From contig NZ_JAMZDX010000007.1 in NCBI RefSeq assembly GCF_024172095.1, forward strand, positions 310,001-374,000: DNA of 64,000 bases. The letters run 5' to 3'. The position numbers and the translations under genes are program-made. Shown in pieces: positions 44,859 through 53,548 of the stretch (position 1 is the stretch's first letter; each line of letters starts with the position of its first letter). The notes under the pieces are model-generated. The model made no database searches, was not told where the DNA came from, and saw only the letters and a list, made by a program, of their open reading frames with translations. This DNA is from Kitasatospora cinereorecta. GTDB taxonomy: Bacteria; Actinomycetota; Actinomycetes; Streptomycetales; Streptomycetaceae.

Positions 44859-44876
44859 CCGGACACCGAGCACCGT

Positions 44877-44909
44877 CCGGGCGGCCGGTCTCTGACGCCG
44901 GCCGCCCGG
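44877..44909 (+). terminator. terminator hairpin 1 after the quinone reductase
   Basis: A perfect 12-bp stem (44877-44888 with 44898-44909) has a 9-nt loop and begins 18 bases after the stop codon. Confidence 0.75.
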
Positions 44910-44913
44910 CCTC

Positions 44914-44938
44914 GCGGCCCCGCCCCGTGCGGGGCCGC
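44914..44938 (+). terminator. terminator hairpin 2 after the quinone reductase
   Basis: A second perfect stem of 10 bp (44914-44923 with 44929-44938) with a 5-nt loop lies four bases beyond the first hairpin, forming a tandem terminator. Confidence 0.65.
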
Positions 44939-44990
44939 ACGTCTCCCCCCTGCCGACGCCGGTCGGCCGACCGGGTTCACTCGAACGTGG

Positions 44991-45041
44991 TGCAACTTCC
45001 AGGTTGCGCACGCCCTGACCACGTGCAACCATGAAGTTGCA
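44991..45041 (+). promoter_or_regulatory. paired ArsR-type operators TGCAAC-N6-GTTGCA
   Basis: Two inverted repeats share the half-site TGCAAC with six-base spacers: 44991-45008 (last base differs) and 45024-45041 (perfect). Their centres are 33 bp apart, three helical turns. They precede the SRPBCC-ArsR operon, so autorepression by the ArsR protein is likely. Confidence 0.75.
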
Positions 45042-45073
45042 TCTACCCCGGCAGTGCTGTGAGGAGCAACCCC

Positions 45074-45520
45074 ATGAATGCCGAAGTGATCGAGCGCGAG
45101 ACCCTGATCGAGGCGCCCCTGGAGCGGGTGTGGACGCTGGTGGCCGAGCCCGGCTTCTGGGTCGCCGACGAGGAGAACCTCACCGGCAACCCCGGCCAGG
45201 TCGGCGACTCGGTGATCGCCCGCAGCGCCAAGTGGGGCGAGTTCCCGGTCCGCGTCGAGAAGGTCCAGCCCCCCACCTACGTCGCCTACCGCTGGGCGAG
45301 CGCCTTCGGCGGCGACACGGTCAGCGAGGACAACAGCACCCTCGTCGAATTCACCCTCATCGCCGAGGGGGACAAGACCCGCCTGCGCGTCGTCGAGAGC
45401 GGATTCGAGGCGCTGGCCTGCTCCGGCGAGCGGCGCACCCAGGCCTTCGAGAGCAACACCCAGGGCTGGCCCCAGGTCCTCGACGGGGTCCGGAGCCGGA
45501 TCGAAGCGTCGTCCGTGTGA
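45074..45520 (+). CDS. SRPBCC/AHSA1-like protein
   Basis: This 148-residue START/Bet v1-fold protein of the activator-of-Hsp90-ATPase-like group has ETLIEAPLERVWTLVAEPG at the start and TLVEFTLIAEGDKTRLRVVESGF toward the end (split as TLVEFTLIAEGD and TRLRVVESGF). These proteins are commonly paired with a two-gene ArsR operon; their ligand is unknown. GAGGAG precedes the ATG. The stop overlaps the ArsR start by four bases. Confidence 0.9.
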   Translation: MNAEVIERETLIEAPLERVWTLVAEPGFWVADEENLTGNPGQVGDSVIARSAKWGEFPVRVEKVQPPTYVAYRWASAFGGDTVSEDNSTLVEFTLIAEGDKTRLRVVESGFEALACSGERRTQAFESNTQGWPQVLDGVRSRIEASSV

Positions 45521-45870
45521 CGCAGGAACCCCCAGGCGCCGTCGCGACCGTGGACAGCGTTCTGGCGGCGCTCGCCGATCCCATGCGGCGCCGGCTCCTG
45601 GACCTCCTCGCCACCAGCGGCGAGACCACCGCGACAGCGCTCGCCGGGGTACTTCCCGTCTCCCGGCAGGCGGTTGTCAAACACCTCGCCGTACTCGACG
45701 CCGCCGGGCTCGTCTCCGGCAACCGCGTAGGACGCGAAGTGCGCTACGCCGTGTGCCCCGCCGCACTCGACGCCACCGCCCAGTGGATGAGCGCGCTCGT
45801 GTCCGACTGGGACCGTCGGCTCGCCGCCATCAAGCAGCTCGCCGAGTCCGCCGAGCGCGACGTTCGATAG
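45517..45870 (+). CDS. ArsR family transcriptional regulator
   Basis: This 117-residue winged-helix repressor starts at a GTG overlapping the SRPBCC stop. The DNA-binding region is visible as LADPMRRRLLDLLA, ETTATALAGVLPVSRQAVVKHL and GLVSGNRVGREVRYAV. No metal-binding cysteine cluster is present (one Cys in VCPAAL), so it is not a metal sensor; the ligand may be what the SRPBCC partner binds. The paired operators upstream suggest autoregulation. Confidence 0.92.
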   Translation: MTQEPPGAVATVDSVLAALADPMRRRLLDLLATSGETTATALAGVLPVSRQAVVKHLAVLDAAGLVSGNRVGREVRYAVCPAALDATAQWMSALVSDWDRRLAAIKQLAESAERDVR

Positions 45871-46134
45871 TCCCCGCCGGGCCGGCCGACTCCCGTGCAC
45901 CGAATGGCCGGTCCGGCCACCGGCACCCCGGTCGGCCCGCCGGCCGCACCGACCGGCCGTCCCACCGCCGTCCTGCCGTCCCCGCAGCACGCCGTCCGGC
46001 ACCCGCACCCGCGCCCGGTTCTCCCGCACGCCCACCCGTCCCGTACGGGCCGCGGCGCCGGTCGCCCCTGCGCGCGGGAGGCCGCGGCACCCCGCCCGTC
46101 ATGGCACCCCGCCACCGATGAAGGGAACCGTCCC

Positions 46135-47556
46135 GTGACCACCGCCACCACCGCGCCGCCGAGGATCACCAGCCGGGAACGGCTGATCCTGCTCATCCTG
46201 CTCGGGGCCGGATTCCTCCTGTCCGTCGACTTCTCCATCCTCAACGTCGCCATGCCCAAGGTCGGCGCCGGCGTCGGACTCGAGGTCCGCTCGCTTCCCT
46301 GGATCGCCTCCGCCTACGCCCTGCCCGCGGCCGGCTTCGCCCTGCTCTTCGGCCGCATGGCCGACCTGTTCGGCCGGCGGCGAATGTTCCTCTCCGGCAT
46401 GGTGCTGCTCGTCGCCGCCTCCCTGCTCGGCGGCTTCGCCACCAACTCGACCATGCTGCTTACCGCCCGCAGCCTCCAGGGCTTCGCCTCGGCGATCGCC
46501 ATCCCGGCCTCGCTCTCGCTGCTCACCAGCACCTTCGCCGAGGGCTCGCTGCGCGACCGCATCCTGGGCCTCAACGGTGCCCTGCTCTCCGGCGGCTTCA
46601 CCATCGGCGCCCTCGCCGGCGGCACCCTGGTCGACCTGCTGAGCTGGCGGGCCGCGTTCTTCATCAACGTCCCGGTCGCGGTGGCGATCCTGATCCTCAC
46701 CCCGGCCCTGATCACCGAGTCCAGCGTCCCCGAGCGGGTGCGGCTCGACGTGCCCGGCGCGGTCACCGTCACCGGCGGCCTGCTCGCCGTCATCTACGCC
46801 GTCATCGAGCACAACGCCGTCGCCGCCGTCATCGGCGCCGTCCTGCTCGGCGCGTTCTGGATCATCGAGCTGCGCTCGTCGGCCCCGCTCGCCCCACTGC
46901 GCATCCTCAAGCGACCCACCGTCAAGTGGGGCAACTACGCAGGCTTCGTGATCTTCACCATGGAGACCGCGATGATCTTCCTGATGACGCTCTACCTCCA
47001 GAACATCCTCGGCTTCGCCCCGCTCACCACCGGCCTCATCTTCGGCATCCCCGGCCTCGCCGCGGTGTTCGCCGGCTTCGTCGCCGGCCGGACCATCGGC
47101 CGCCTCGGCAGCCGCAACGTCCTCGCCATCGGCATGACCGTCCAGGCCCTGGCCACCCTGCCGTTGGTCTTCCTCGGCGGCAACAAGGCCGCCCTGGCGA
47201 TCCTCATCCCCGCCCTGTTCATCGGCTTCTTCGGCCACGTCGCCGCGATCGTCGCCTACACCGTCACCGGCACCTCCGGCCTGCCCAACGACGAGCAGGG
47301 CCTCGCCACCGGCCTCACCTCGATGACCCAGCAGGTCGCGATCGCCGTCGGCATCCCGATCCTCAGCGCCATCGCCGCCACCAAGGCCGTCGAGCTGGAC
47401 GGCATCCACCTCGCCCTCACCGTCAACGTCGTCTTCACCGGCGCCAGCATCGTCCTGATCTGGATCGGCCTGCGTCAGCGCGCCGAGCAGCGCCCGGCCA
47501 CGGTCGCGGCGCAGACCGCCCCCGCCGACGGGGAACTCGCCGGCAGCCTCGACTGA
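46135..47556 (+). CDS. MFS transporter, DHA2 (14-helix) drug efflux type
   Basis: This 473-residue efflux protein has 14 predicted helices. Motif A appears as GRMADLFGRRRMFL, the DHA2 motif D1 as DFSILNVAMPKV, and motif C-like LLSGGFTIGALAGG. AAGGGAA precedes the GTG start. It would export hydrophobic compounds with proton entry. The substrate is unknown. It lies downstream of the ArsR gene by 264 bp and is probably a separate unit, followed by a long hairpin. Confidence 0.92.
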   Translation: MTTATTAPPRITSRERLILLILLGAGFLLSVDFSILNVAMPKVGAGVGLEVRSLPWIASAYALPAAGFALLFGRMADLFGRRRMFLSGMVLLVAASLLGGFATNSTMLLTARSLQGFASAIAIPASLSLLTSTFAEGSLRDRILGLNGALLSGGFTIGALAGGTLVDLLSWRAAFFINVPVAVAILILTPALITESSVPERVRLDVPGAVTVTGGLLAVIYAVIEHNAVAAVIGAVLLGAFWIIELRSSAPLAPLRILKRPTVKWGNYAGFVIFTMETAMIFLMTLYLQNILGFAPLTTGLIFGIPGLAAVFAGFVAGRTIGRLGSRNVLAIGMTVQALATLPLVFLGGNKAALAILIPALFIGFFGHVAAIVAYTVTGTSGLPNDEQGLATGLTSMTQQVAIAVGIPILSAIAATKAVELDGIHLALTVNVVFTGASIVLIWIGLRQRAEQRPATVAAQTAPADGELAGSLD

Positions 47557-47572
47557 TCGCGGGTCCATCGGG

Positions 47573-47632
47573 CGGTCCGACCCGCCGACCGACACACGCC
47601 ACGGCGCGGGTGTCGATCGGTGGGTCGGACCG
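47573..47632 (+). terminator. long terminator hairpin after the DHA2 transporter
   Basis: A 23-bp stem (47573-47595 with 47610-47632) with two G-T wobble positions and a 14-nt loop starts 17 bases after the stop. Confidence 0.7.
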
Positions 47633-47696
47633 CATCCGTCACCCGCCATCCGTTCGTTCGTCCGCTCGTCCGACGGACCGTCGGTACGATCACCGC

Positions 47697-48347
47697 ATGA
47701 CCGTGGACGAACGTATCGAACAGGCCGAACTCAGCTACCAGCACTCCGTGTTCGGCGGCGACAGCAGCCAACTCGCGAGCGCGGACCTGGGCCTCGACGC
47801 CCTCGAGGCGGACCTCGCCCTGGCCCGCGGCCGCCTGCTCCACGCCCGCTTCCTCGACGAACGCGCCGAGGACACCCGCGAACTCGAACTCTTCGAGCGC
47901 GCCGCCGACCTGTACGCGCAGCTCGGCGACGTCCGCGGCGAGGGCGAGGCCCGGTTCTGGATCGGCGCCTACCACCAGGTCGTCCGGGACGACACCCCGA
48001 CCGCCCTGCCGGCCTTCCACCGCGCCCTCGACCTCGCCACCCGCGCCGAGGACCCGCTCACGCTCTCCTACGTGCTGCGCCACCTCGGCTTCGCCGCCCA
48101 CCAGGACGGCCGCCTCGACGAGGCCCGCGACCGGCTGGAGGAGTCCACCCGCCTGCGCCGCGAACTCGCCTTCCACCCCGGCACCGCCGCCAACCTGATC
48201 GGCCTGGCCCACCTCGCCGCCCAGCAGGACCGCCGCGACGACGCCGCCGCCCACCTCGCCGAGGCGACCCACCTCGCCGAGACCTCCGACGCCAAGGGCG
48301 TCCTGCACTGGATCACCGACGCCCGCGCCGAGCTCGACCTGCCGTAG
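47697..48347 (+). CDS. tetratricopeptide-repeat protein
   Basis: This 216-residue all-helical protein has three or four TPR-like repeats, for example ELELFERAADLYAQLGDVRG, EARFWIGAYHQVVRDDTPTA, TLSYVLRHLGFAAHQDGRLDEA (broken) and LIGLAHLAAQQDRRDDAAA. No enzyme domain or signal peptide is present, so a protein-binding scaffold is the best description. No ribosome site precedes the ATG; the message may be leaderless. Confidence 0.82.
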   Translation: MTVDERIEQAELSYQHSVFGGDSSQLASADLGLDALEADLALARGRLLHARFLDERAEDTRELELFERAADLYAQLGDVRGEGEARFWIGAYHQVVRDDTPTALPAFHRALDLATRAEDPLTLSYVLRHLGFAAHQDGRLDEARDRLEESTRLRRELAFHPGTAANLIGLAHLAAQQDRRDDAAAHLAEATHLAETSDAKGVLHWITDARAELDLP

Positions 48348-48448
48348 CCGAACCGCCGTTCCGTCCCCGAGCGACGGACGACCCGCTGCCAGGGGGTGCC
48401 GCGGCACGGGCGGAAAGCCGGTGGCCGGGGCCGGGGGAGCGCGCGATC

Positions 48449-48802
48449 ATGGCGGGCATGATCGATCGTGAGTACGCCGCCCGTGCGGCGCAGGAGGACC
48501 TGGACCGCAGGTACGCGGGGCGGATCGTGGTGGCCGGGGTGGAGGCGCACGAACTCGTCTGGATCGTCTTCTACCAGAGCGCGCCGGATCCGCAGACCGG
48601 GCGGCCCGGTCCGCGGCTGGGCGGGAACGGGCCGTACCTGGTCGACCGGCTGGACGGCGGCCTCCACCGGGTCAGTCCGACGTCCTATGTCAGCGGCTTG
48701 TGGGAGGCCGACTACCGCCGGCGGGTCAGGAAGCTGCCCGTCCCCGAGCCCGTCGAGGAACTCCACCCCTCGCTCACCGTGCACACGGTCCGGCCGGCCT
48801 GA
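48449..48802 (+). CDS. YrhB/immunity protein 35-like protein
   Basis: This 117-residue protein resembles the YrhB (Imm35) fold: VVAGVEAHELVWIVFYQSAPD, RLGGNGPYLVDRLDGGLHRV and SPTSYVSGLWEADYRRRV (first block cut for length: VEAHELVWIVFYQS). Proteins of this group serve as immunity proteins beside polymorphic toxins or as small chaperones. No toxin gene is adjacent here, so it is an orphan of its kind. GGGAG lies upstream; a second ATG three codons later is an alternative start. Confidence 0.75.
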   Translation: MAGMIDREYAARAAQEDLDRRYAGRIVVAGVEAHELVWIVFYQSAPDPQTGRPGPRLGGNGPYLVDRLDGGLHRVSPTSYVSGLWEADYRRRVRKLPVPEPVEELHPSLTVHTVRPA

Positions 48803-48811
48803 CGGCGGCGG

Positions 48812-48922
48812 TCATGGTTCGTCGTCGTGCCGGTTGCCGAGGCGGGCGGCGGCGAGGAAGAGCAGGAGGGCGAGCAGGGAGCAGCACAGCAGGGCGCCGA
48901 GCAGGAGGTAGAGCAGGACCAC
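48812..48922 (-). CDS. 36-residue single-pass membrane peptide
   Basis: The frame encodes 36 residues: a leucine-rich helix (LLYLLLGALLCCSLLALLLF) and a polar tail RLGNRHDDEP. AAGGGAAA sits four bases before the GTG start, and nearly all codons end in G or C. It lies 63 bp downstream of the thioesterase on the same strand. No family is recognised; it looks like a real small membrane protein. Confidence 0.5.
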   Translation of the reverse strand: MVLLYLLLGALLCCSLLALLLFLAAARLGNRHDDEP

Positions 48923-48985
48923 GGATTTCCCTTCGTCTGCGGTCCTTCTCGGCACGGCGGGTGGTCGGCACAAGCAGGATCCCTC

Positions 48986-49426
48986 TCACGGGTGAGGCGG
49001 CCCCGGGGGGAGAGGGGAGTTCCAGGCGGTGGTCCAGGCCGTGGGCCAGGGGGTGCTGCCGGTGTGGCCGGCGGGGACGTGGGCGGTGGTGTAGCGGCCG
49101 GTCGCGGCGAGGCGTCGGGGGTGGTGGTCGGTGGCTTCGCCCCACATCTCGAAGCGGAGGGTGAGGGAGCTGGTGCCGACGCGTTCGACGGTGAGGTGGG
49201 TGGTGACCTCCTGGCCGAAGCGGAGCGGGGAGGTGAAGTCGGCCGCGTAGTGGACGCGGGGTGCGGCACCGAAGTAGCCGGTGATGCCGCAGGCGTGCAT
49301 GAGGGCGGCCTCGGCGGCTTCGAGGTAGCGGACGACGGCGGTGTTGTGGTGGTGGCCGGCGGCGTCGGTGTCCATCCATTCGACGCGGCTGCGGTGGACG
49401 ATGCCGGCCGTCCCGGTGTCGTTCAC
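48986..49426 (-). CDS. hot-dog acyl-CoA thioesterase (4-hydroxybenzoyl-CoA thioesterase-like)
   Basis: This 146-residue hot-dog-fold thioesterase has the active motif WMDTDAAGHHHNT (about 17-29), which includes the catalytic aspartate of the 4-HBT group, and helix VVRYLEAAEAALMHACG. It should release aryl- or acyl-CoA. The GTG start lies four bases after the monooxygenase stop, so it is translationally coupled to the pathway. The C-terminal 25 residues are Pro/Trp-rich. Confidence 0.88.
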   Translation of the reverse strand: MNDTGTAGIVHRSRVEWMDTDAAGHHHNTAVVRYLEAAEAALMHACGITGYFGAAPRVHYAADFTSPLRFGQEVTTHLTVERVGTSSLTLRFEMWGEATDHHPRRLAATGRYTTAHVPAGHTGSTPWPTAWTTAWNSPLPPGPPHP

Positions 49427-49430
49427 GGCG

Positions 49431-51839
49431 TCAGCCGACCGGGGCGGTGGCGGCGTCAGCGGTGTCGCGCTGCGGGGTCCAGCGCAGGTGGACGGTGTGG
49501 TCGGGCTCCTCGGCGCGCAGCAGGGACAGCCGCGGCCGGACGGCGTCGGTGCGGGCGGTGGGGGGCTTGCGGCTGCCGGCGCGGTAGGGGAGGGGCCAGT
49601 CGGCGGCGGGGCCGCGGTAGTCCTGTTCGGCGGCGGCGTGGAGGGTCCACTGGGGGTCGTAGAGGTGGGTGCGGCCGAGGGCGCAGAGGTCGGCGCGGCC
49701 GGCGAGCAGGATGGAGTTGACGTCGTCGTGGGAGGCGATCGCGCCGACGGCGATGACGGCGGTGCCGGTGGCGGCGGCGACCTCGTGGCGGATCCGGTCG
49801 GCGTAGGGCGTCTGGTAGGAGCGGCCGAAGGCGGGGCGTTCGTCCTTGGTGACCTGGCCGGTGGAGACGTCGATGGCGTCGGCGCCGTGGGCGATGAAGG
49901 CGCGGGCGATGGCGACGGCGTCGTGTTCGGTGTTGCCGTCGGGGGCCCAGTCGGTGGCGGAGATGCGGACGATCACGGGCCGGTCGGCGGGCCAGACGGC
50001 GCGGACGGCGTCGAAGACCTCCAGCGGGTAGCGCAGCCGGTTCTCCAGTGGGCCGCCGTACTCGTCGGTGCGCCGGTTGGCGAGGGGGGAGAGGAAGGAG
50101 GAGAGCAGGTAGCCGTGGGCGCAGTGGAGTTCGAGCAGGTCGAAGCCGGCGTCGGCGCCGCGGCGGGCGGCGGCGACGAATTCGGCGGTGATCCGGTCGA
50201 GGTCGGCGCGGGTGGCTTCGCGGGGGGTGGCGGAGCCGGTGCCGTACGGGACGGCGGAGGGGCCGATGACGGGCCAGTTCCCGTCCTGGAGCGGGTCGTC
50301 GACGCCCTCCCACATCAGCCGGGTGGAGCCCTTGCGGCCGGAGTGGCCGAGTTGGAGGCCGATGCGGGCGGTGCTGTGCCGGTGGACGTAGTCGACGACA
50401 CGGGTCCAGGCCTCGCGCTGGTCGTCGTTCCACAGGCCGGTGCAGCCGGGGGTGATGCGGCCCTCGGGGGAGACGCAGACCATCTCGGTCATGACCAGTC
50501 CGGCGCCGCCCATGGCCTTGGAGCCGAGGTGGACGAGGTGGAAGTCGCCGGGGACGCCGTCGACGGCGGAGTACATGTCCATCGGCGAGACGATGACGCG
50601 GTTCTTCAACTCCAGTGCGCCGAGCCGGAACGGCTGGAACATGGCGGGGACGGCCCGTTCGGCGCCCTGCCCGACGCCCTGGGCGGCGGCGAAGGCGGCG
50701 TCGACCCGGTCGGTGAACTCGGGGTCGCGGGTGCGCAGGTTGGCGTGGGTGATCCGGCGGGAGCGGGTCAGCAGGTTGAAGCAGAACTGGGTGGGTTCCT
50801 GCCGGACGTACATGCCGATGTTCTCGAACCACTCCAGCGAGGCCTGGGCGGCGCGCTGGGTGGACTCCACGACCGGCCGCCGCTCGGCCTCGTACGCGCT
50901 CAACGCGGTGTCGAGGTCGGGGTGTTCGTGCAGGCAGGCGGCGAGGGCGAGGGCGTCCTCCATGGCCAGTTTGGTGCCGGAGCCGATGGAGAAGTGCGCG
51001 GTGTGGGCGGCGTCGCCGAGCAGGACGAGGTTGCCGTCGTGCCACCGCTCGTTGCGTACGGTGGTGAAGTTCAGCCACTTGGAGTTGTTGGCGAACAGCC
51101 GGTGGCCGTCGAGTTCGGCGGCGAAGATCTCCCGGATCCGCTGGACGGCCTTCTCGTCGGAGGCGCCGGGCTGCAGGTCGGTGCCCTCGGCGGTGTCGAA
51201 GCCGGCGCGGCGCCAGACGTCCTCGGCCAGTTCGACGATGAAGGTGGAGCCGGTGTCGGAGTAGGGGTAGCCGTGGACCAGGACGGTGCCCCACTCGGTC
51301 TGCTTGACGAAGAACTGGAACGCCTCGAAGACCAGGTCGGTGCCGAGCCACATGTACTTGTTCCGCCGAGCGTCCAGGGCGGGCCGGAAGGCCTCCGGGT
51401 TGGCCTGCCGCACCTGGGAGTTGAGTCCGTCCGCGGCGACCACCAGGTCGTAGGAGGCGCGCAGCGCGGCCGGGTCCGGGGCGGGGGTGCGGAAGTGCAG
51501 GTCGACGCCGAGGGCGCGGCAGCGCTCCTGGAGCAGGTGGAGCAGTTCGCGGCGGCTCATCGCGGCGAAGCCCTGCCCGCCGACGGTGTGGCTGCGGCCG
51601 TCGACGTGGATGTCGATGTCGGTCCAGCGGGCGAAGCGGCTGGCCATGGCGGCGGCGAACTCGGGGTCGGCGTTCTCGATGCCGCCGAGGGTCTCGTCGG
51701 AGAAGACCACGCCGAAGCCGAAGGTGTCGTCGGGGGCGTTGCGCTCCCAGACGGTGACCCGGTGGGCGGGGTCGAGCTGCTTCATCAGGGCGGCGAGGTA
51801 GAGGCCGCCTGGGCCGCCGCCGACGATCGCGATACGCAC
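49431..51839 (-). CDS. FAD monooxygenase/old-yellow-enzyme fusion acting on aryl-CoA (salicylyl-CoA 5-hydroxylase or 2-aminobenzoyl-CoA monooxygenase type)
   Basis: This is a two-domain flavoenzyme of 802 residues. Residues 1-390 form an aromatic hydroxylase: IVGGGPGGLYLAAL near the start, VVAADGLNSQVRQ, and LLGDAAHTAHFSIGSG (the GD FAD motif). Residues about 405-770 are an old-yellow-enzyme barrel: FQPFRLGALELKNRVIVSPM, ELHCAHGYLLSSFLSP, NRRTDEYGG. This exact fusion is known for 2-aminobenzoyl-CoA monooxygenase/reductase (Azoarcus) and salicylyl-CoA 5-hydroxylase (Streptomyces gentisate route). AGAGGAA precedes the GTG start. The adjacent ligase, thioesterases and RidA suggest aminobenzoyl-CoA is the more likely substrate. 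Confidence 0.9.
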   Translation of the reverse strand: MRIAIVGGGPGGLYLAALMKQLDPAHRVTVWERNAPDDTFGFGVVFSDETLGGIENADPEFAAAMASRFARWTDIDIHVDGRSHTVGGQGFAAMSRRELLHLLQERCRALGVDLHFRTPAPDPAALRASYDLVVAADGLNSQVRQANPEAFRPALDARRNKYMWLGTDLVFEAFQFFVKQTEWGTVLVHGYPYSDTGSTFIVELAEDVWRRAGFDTAEGTDLQPGASDEKAVQRIREIFAAELDGHRLFANNSKWLNFTTVRNERWHDGNLVLLGDAAHTAHFSIGSGTKLAMEDALALAACLHEHPDLDTALSAYEAERRPVVESTQRAAQASLEWFENIGMYVRQEPTQFCFNLLTRSRRITHANLRTRDPEFTDRVDAAFAAAQGVGQGAERAVPAMFQPFRLGALELKNRVIVSPMDMYSAVDGVPGDFHLVHLGSKAMGGAGLVMTEMVCVSPEGRITPGCTGLWNDDQREAWTRVVDYVHRHSTARIGLQLGHSGRKGSTRLMWEGVDDPLQDGNWPVIGPSAVPYGTGSATPREATRADLDRITAEFVAAARRGADAGFDLLELHCAHGYLLSSFLSPLANRRTDEYGGPLENRLRYPLEVFDAVRAVWPADRPVIVRISATDWAPDGNTEHDAVAIARAFIAHGADAIDVSTGQVTKDERPAFGRSYQTPYADRIRHEVAAATGTAVIAVGAIASHDDVNSILLAGRADLCALGRTHLYDPQWTLHAAAEQDYRGPAADWPLPYRAGSRKPPTARTDAVRPRLSLLRAEEPDHTVHLRWTPQRDTADAATAPVG

Positions 51840-51850
51840 GGGTGTTCCTC

Positions 51851-53509
51851 TCAACTCTCGACGGCGGGCGCGGCGGCCAGCTCGTCGTCGACGATCCTGC
51901 GCAGGACGAAGCGCTGGAGCTTGCCGCTGGTGTTGCGCGGCAGGGCTTCGCAGAACCGCACCTCGCGGGGGTACTTGTAGGGCGCCAGGATCCGCTTGAC
52001 GTGGTCCTGGATCTCCCGGGCCTTGGGGTCGCCGCCGGCCACGCCCTCGCGCAGCACGACGAAGGCGCAGACGATCGAGCCGCGCTCCGGGTCGGGTTTG
52101 GCGACGACGCCGGACTCCACCACGTCCGGGTGGGTGTCGATGGCGGCCTCGACCTCGGGCCCGCCGATGTTGTAGCCCGAGGAGACGATCATGGCGTCGC
52201 TGCGGGCCTGGTAGTAGAAGTAGCCGTCGGCGTCGCGGTGGAACAGGTCGCCGGTGACGTTCCAGCCGTCCTGGACGTAGTCGTACTGGCGCGGGTCGTC
52301 CAGGTAGCGGCAGCCGACCGGGCCGATCACCGCGAGGCGCCCGGGCTCGCCGGGGCCGAGTTCGCGGCCGTCCAGGTCGAGGATGGTGGCCCGGTAGCCG
52401 GGCACGGGCCGGCCGGTGGCGCCGGGGCGGATGTCGTCGCCGGTGGCGGAGATGAAGATGTGCAGCAGCTCGGTGGCGCCGATACCGTCGATGACCCGCA
52501 GGCCGAGCCGGTCGCGCAGCTGCTCCCAGGTGTCCTGCGGCAGGTGCTCGCCGGCCGAGACGGCGGCGCGCAGGCCGGCCAGGCGCTGCTCCTGTCCGCC
52601 GCGCAGGATCGCCCGGTAGGCGGTGGGCGCGGTGGCCAGCACGGTGACGCGGTGGCGCTCGACCAGGTCGGCGAGCTGGGGCGGGGTCGCCGCCTCGGTG
52701 AGCAGGGCACAGGCGCCCGCCCGGAGCGGGAAGACGGCCAGCATGCCGAGGCCGAAGGTGAACGCCAGCGGCGCCGAGCAGGCGACGGTGTCGCCCGGGC
52801 CGAGGCCGAGCAGCGGGCGGCCGAAGGTGTGGTCGATGGAGAGCACGTCGCGGTGGAAGTGCATGGTGATCTTCGGTATGCCGGTGCTGCCGGAGGTCGG
52901 GCCGAGCAGGGCCACGTCGTCCGCGGCGGTGGCGACGTCGGTGAACTCGCCGGACTTGGCGGCGGCGCGGGCGGTCAGGTCGTCCGGTCCGGCGCCGCCG
53001 TACGGGACGACGACGAGGGCGGGGAGGGTCGAGGCGCGGACCTCGTGGACGTCCTCGGCGAAGCGGTGGTCGACCAGGGCGACCGCGGGCCGGGTCCGCT
53101 CGACGATCGGGGCGAGCTCGCGGGCGCGCAGTGCGGCCATGGTGGTGACCACCACGCCGCCGGCCTTCAGCACGCCCAGCCAGGCGGCCACCGTCCAGGG
53201 GTTGTTGGGGGAGCGCAGCAGCACCCGCTGGCCGGGGACCAGGCCCAGGTCCTCGGTCAGCACCTGGGCGACCTGGTTGGCGCGCTGCCGGAGCAGGCCG
53301 TACGACCAGGTCTCGCCGTCCGGGGTGCGCAGGGCGGGGAGGTCGGGGCCGTGGGTGCGGACGGGGGTGTCGATCAGTTCGGTGGCGGCGTTCAGCCGGT
53401 CGGGGTACTGCAGCTCCGGCGTGGTGAACTCGAGCACGGGCCACAGCTCGGCCGGGGGGAGGTGGTCGCGGGTGAAGGTGTCCAGGTGGGCCGAGGGTGA
53501 GAGAGACAA
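51851..53509 (-). CDS. benzoate/2-aminobenzoate-CoA ligase type AMP-binding enzyme
   Basis: This ANL-superfamily acyl-CoA ligase of 552 residues activates an aromatic acid with ATP and CoA. The phosphate loop is LLGPTSGSTGIPK (about 200-212), the A5 region DGIGATELLHIF, A7 WNVTGDLFHRD, A8 SDAMIVSSGYNIGGPEVE and A10 PRNTSGKLQR with the catalytic Lys. The shape matches 2-aminobenzoate-CoA ligase and similar aryl-CoA ligases. TTG start with GGAAGGA 11 bases upstream. The monooxygenase start follows 11 bp after its stop. Confidence 0.9.
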   Translation of the reverse strand: MSLSPSAHLDTFTRDHLPPAELWPVLEFTTPELQYPDRLNAATELIDTPVRTHGPDLPALRTPDGETWSYGLLRQRANQVAQVLTEDLGLVPGQRVLLRSPNNPWTVAAWLGVLKAGGVVVTTMAALRARELAPIVERTRPAVALVDHRFAEDVHEVRASTLPALVVVPYGGAGPDDLTARAAAKSGEFTDVATAADDVALLGPTSGSTGIPKITMHFHRDVLSIDHTFGRPLLGLGPGDTVACSAPLAFTFGLGMLAVFPLRAGACALLTEAATPPQLADLVERHRVTVLATAPTAYRAILRGGQEQRLAGLRAAVSAGEHLPQDTWEQLRDRLGLRVIDGIGATELLHIFISATGDDIRPGATGRPVPGYRATILDLDGRELGPGEPGRLAVIGPVGCRYLDDPRQYDYVQDGWNVTGDLFHRDADGYFYYQARSDAMIVSSGYNIGGPEVEAAIDTHPDVVESGVVAKPDPERGSIVCAFVVLREGVAGGDPKAREIQDHVKRILAPYKYPREVRFCEALPRNTSGKLQRFVLRRIVDDELAAAPAVES

Positions 53510-53548
53510 GGTGGGGTCTGTCCTTCCGGGAACTCGCTGGACGCGAGG

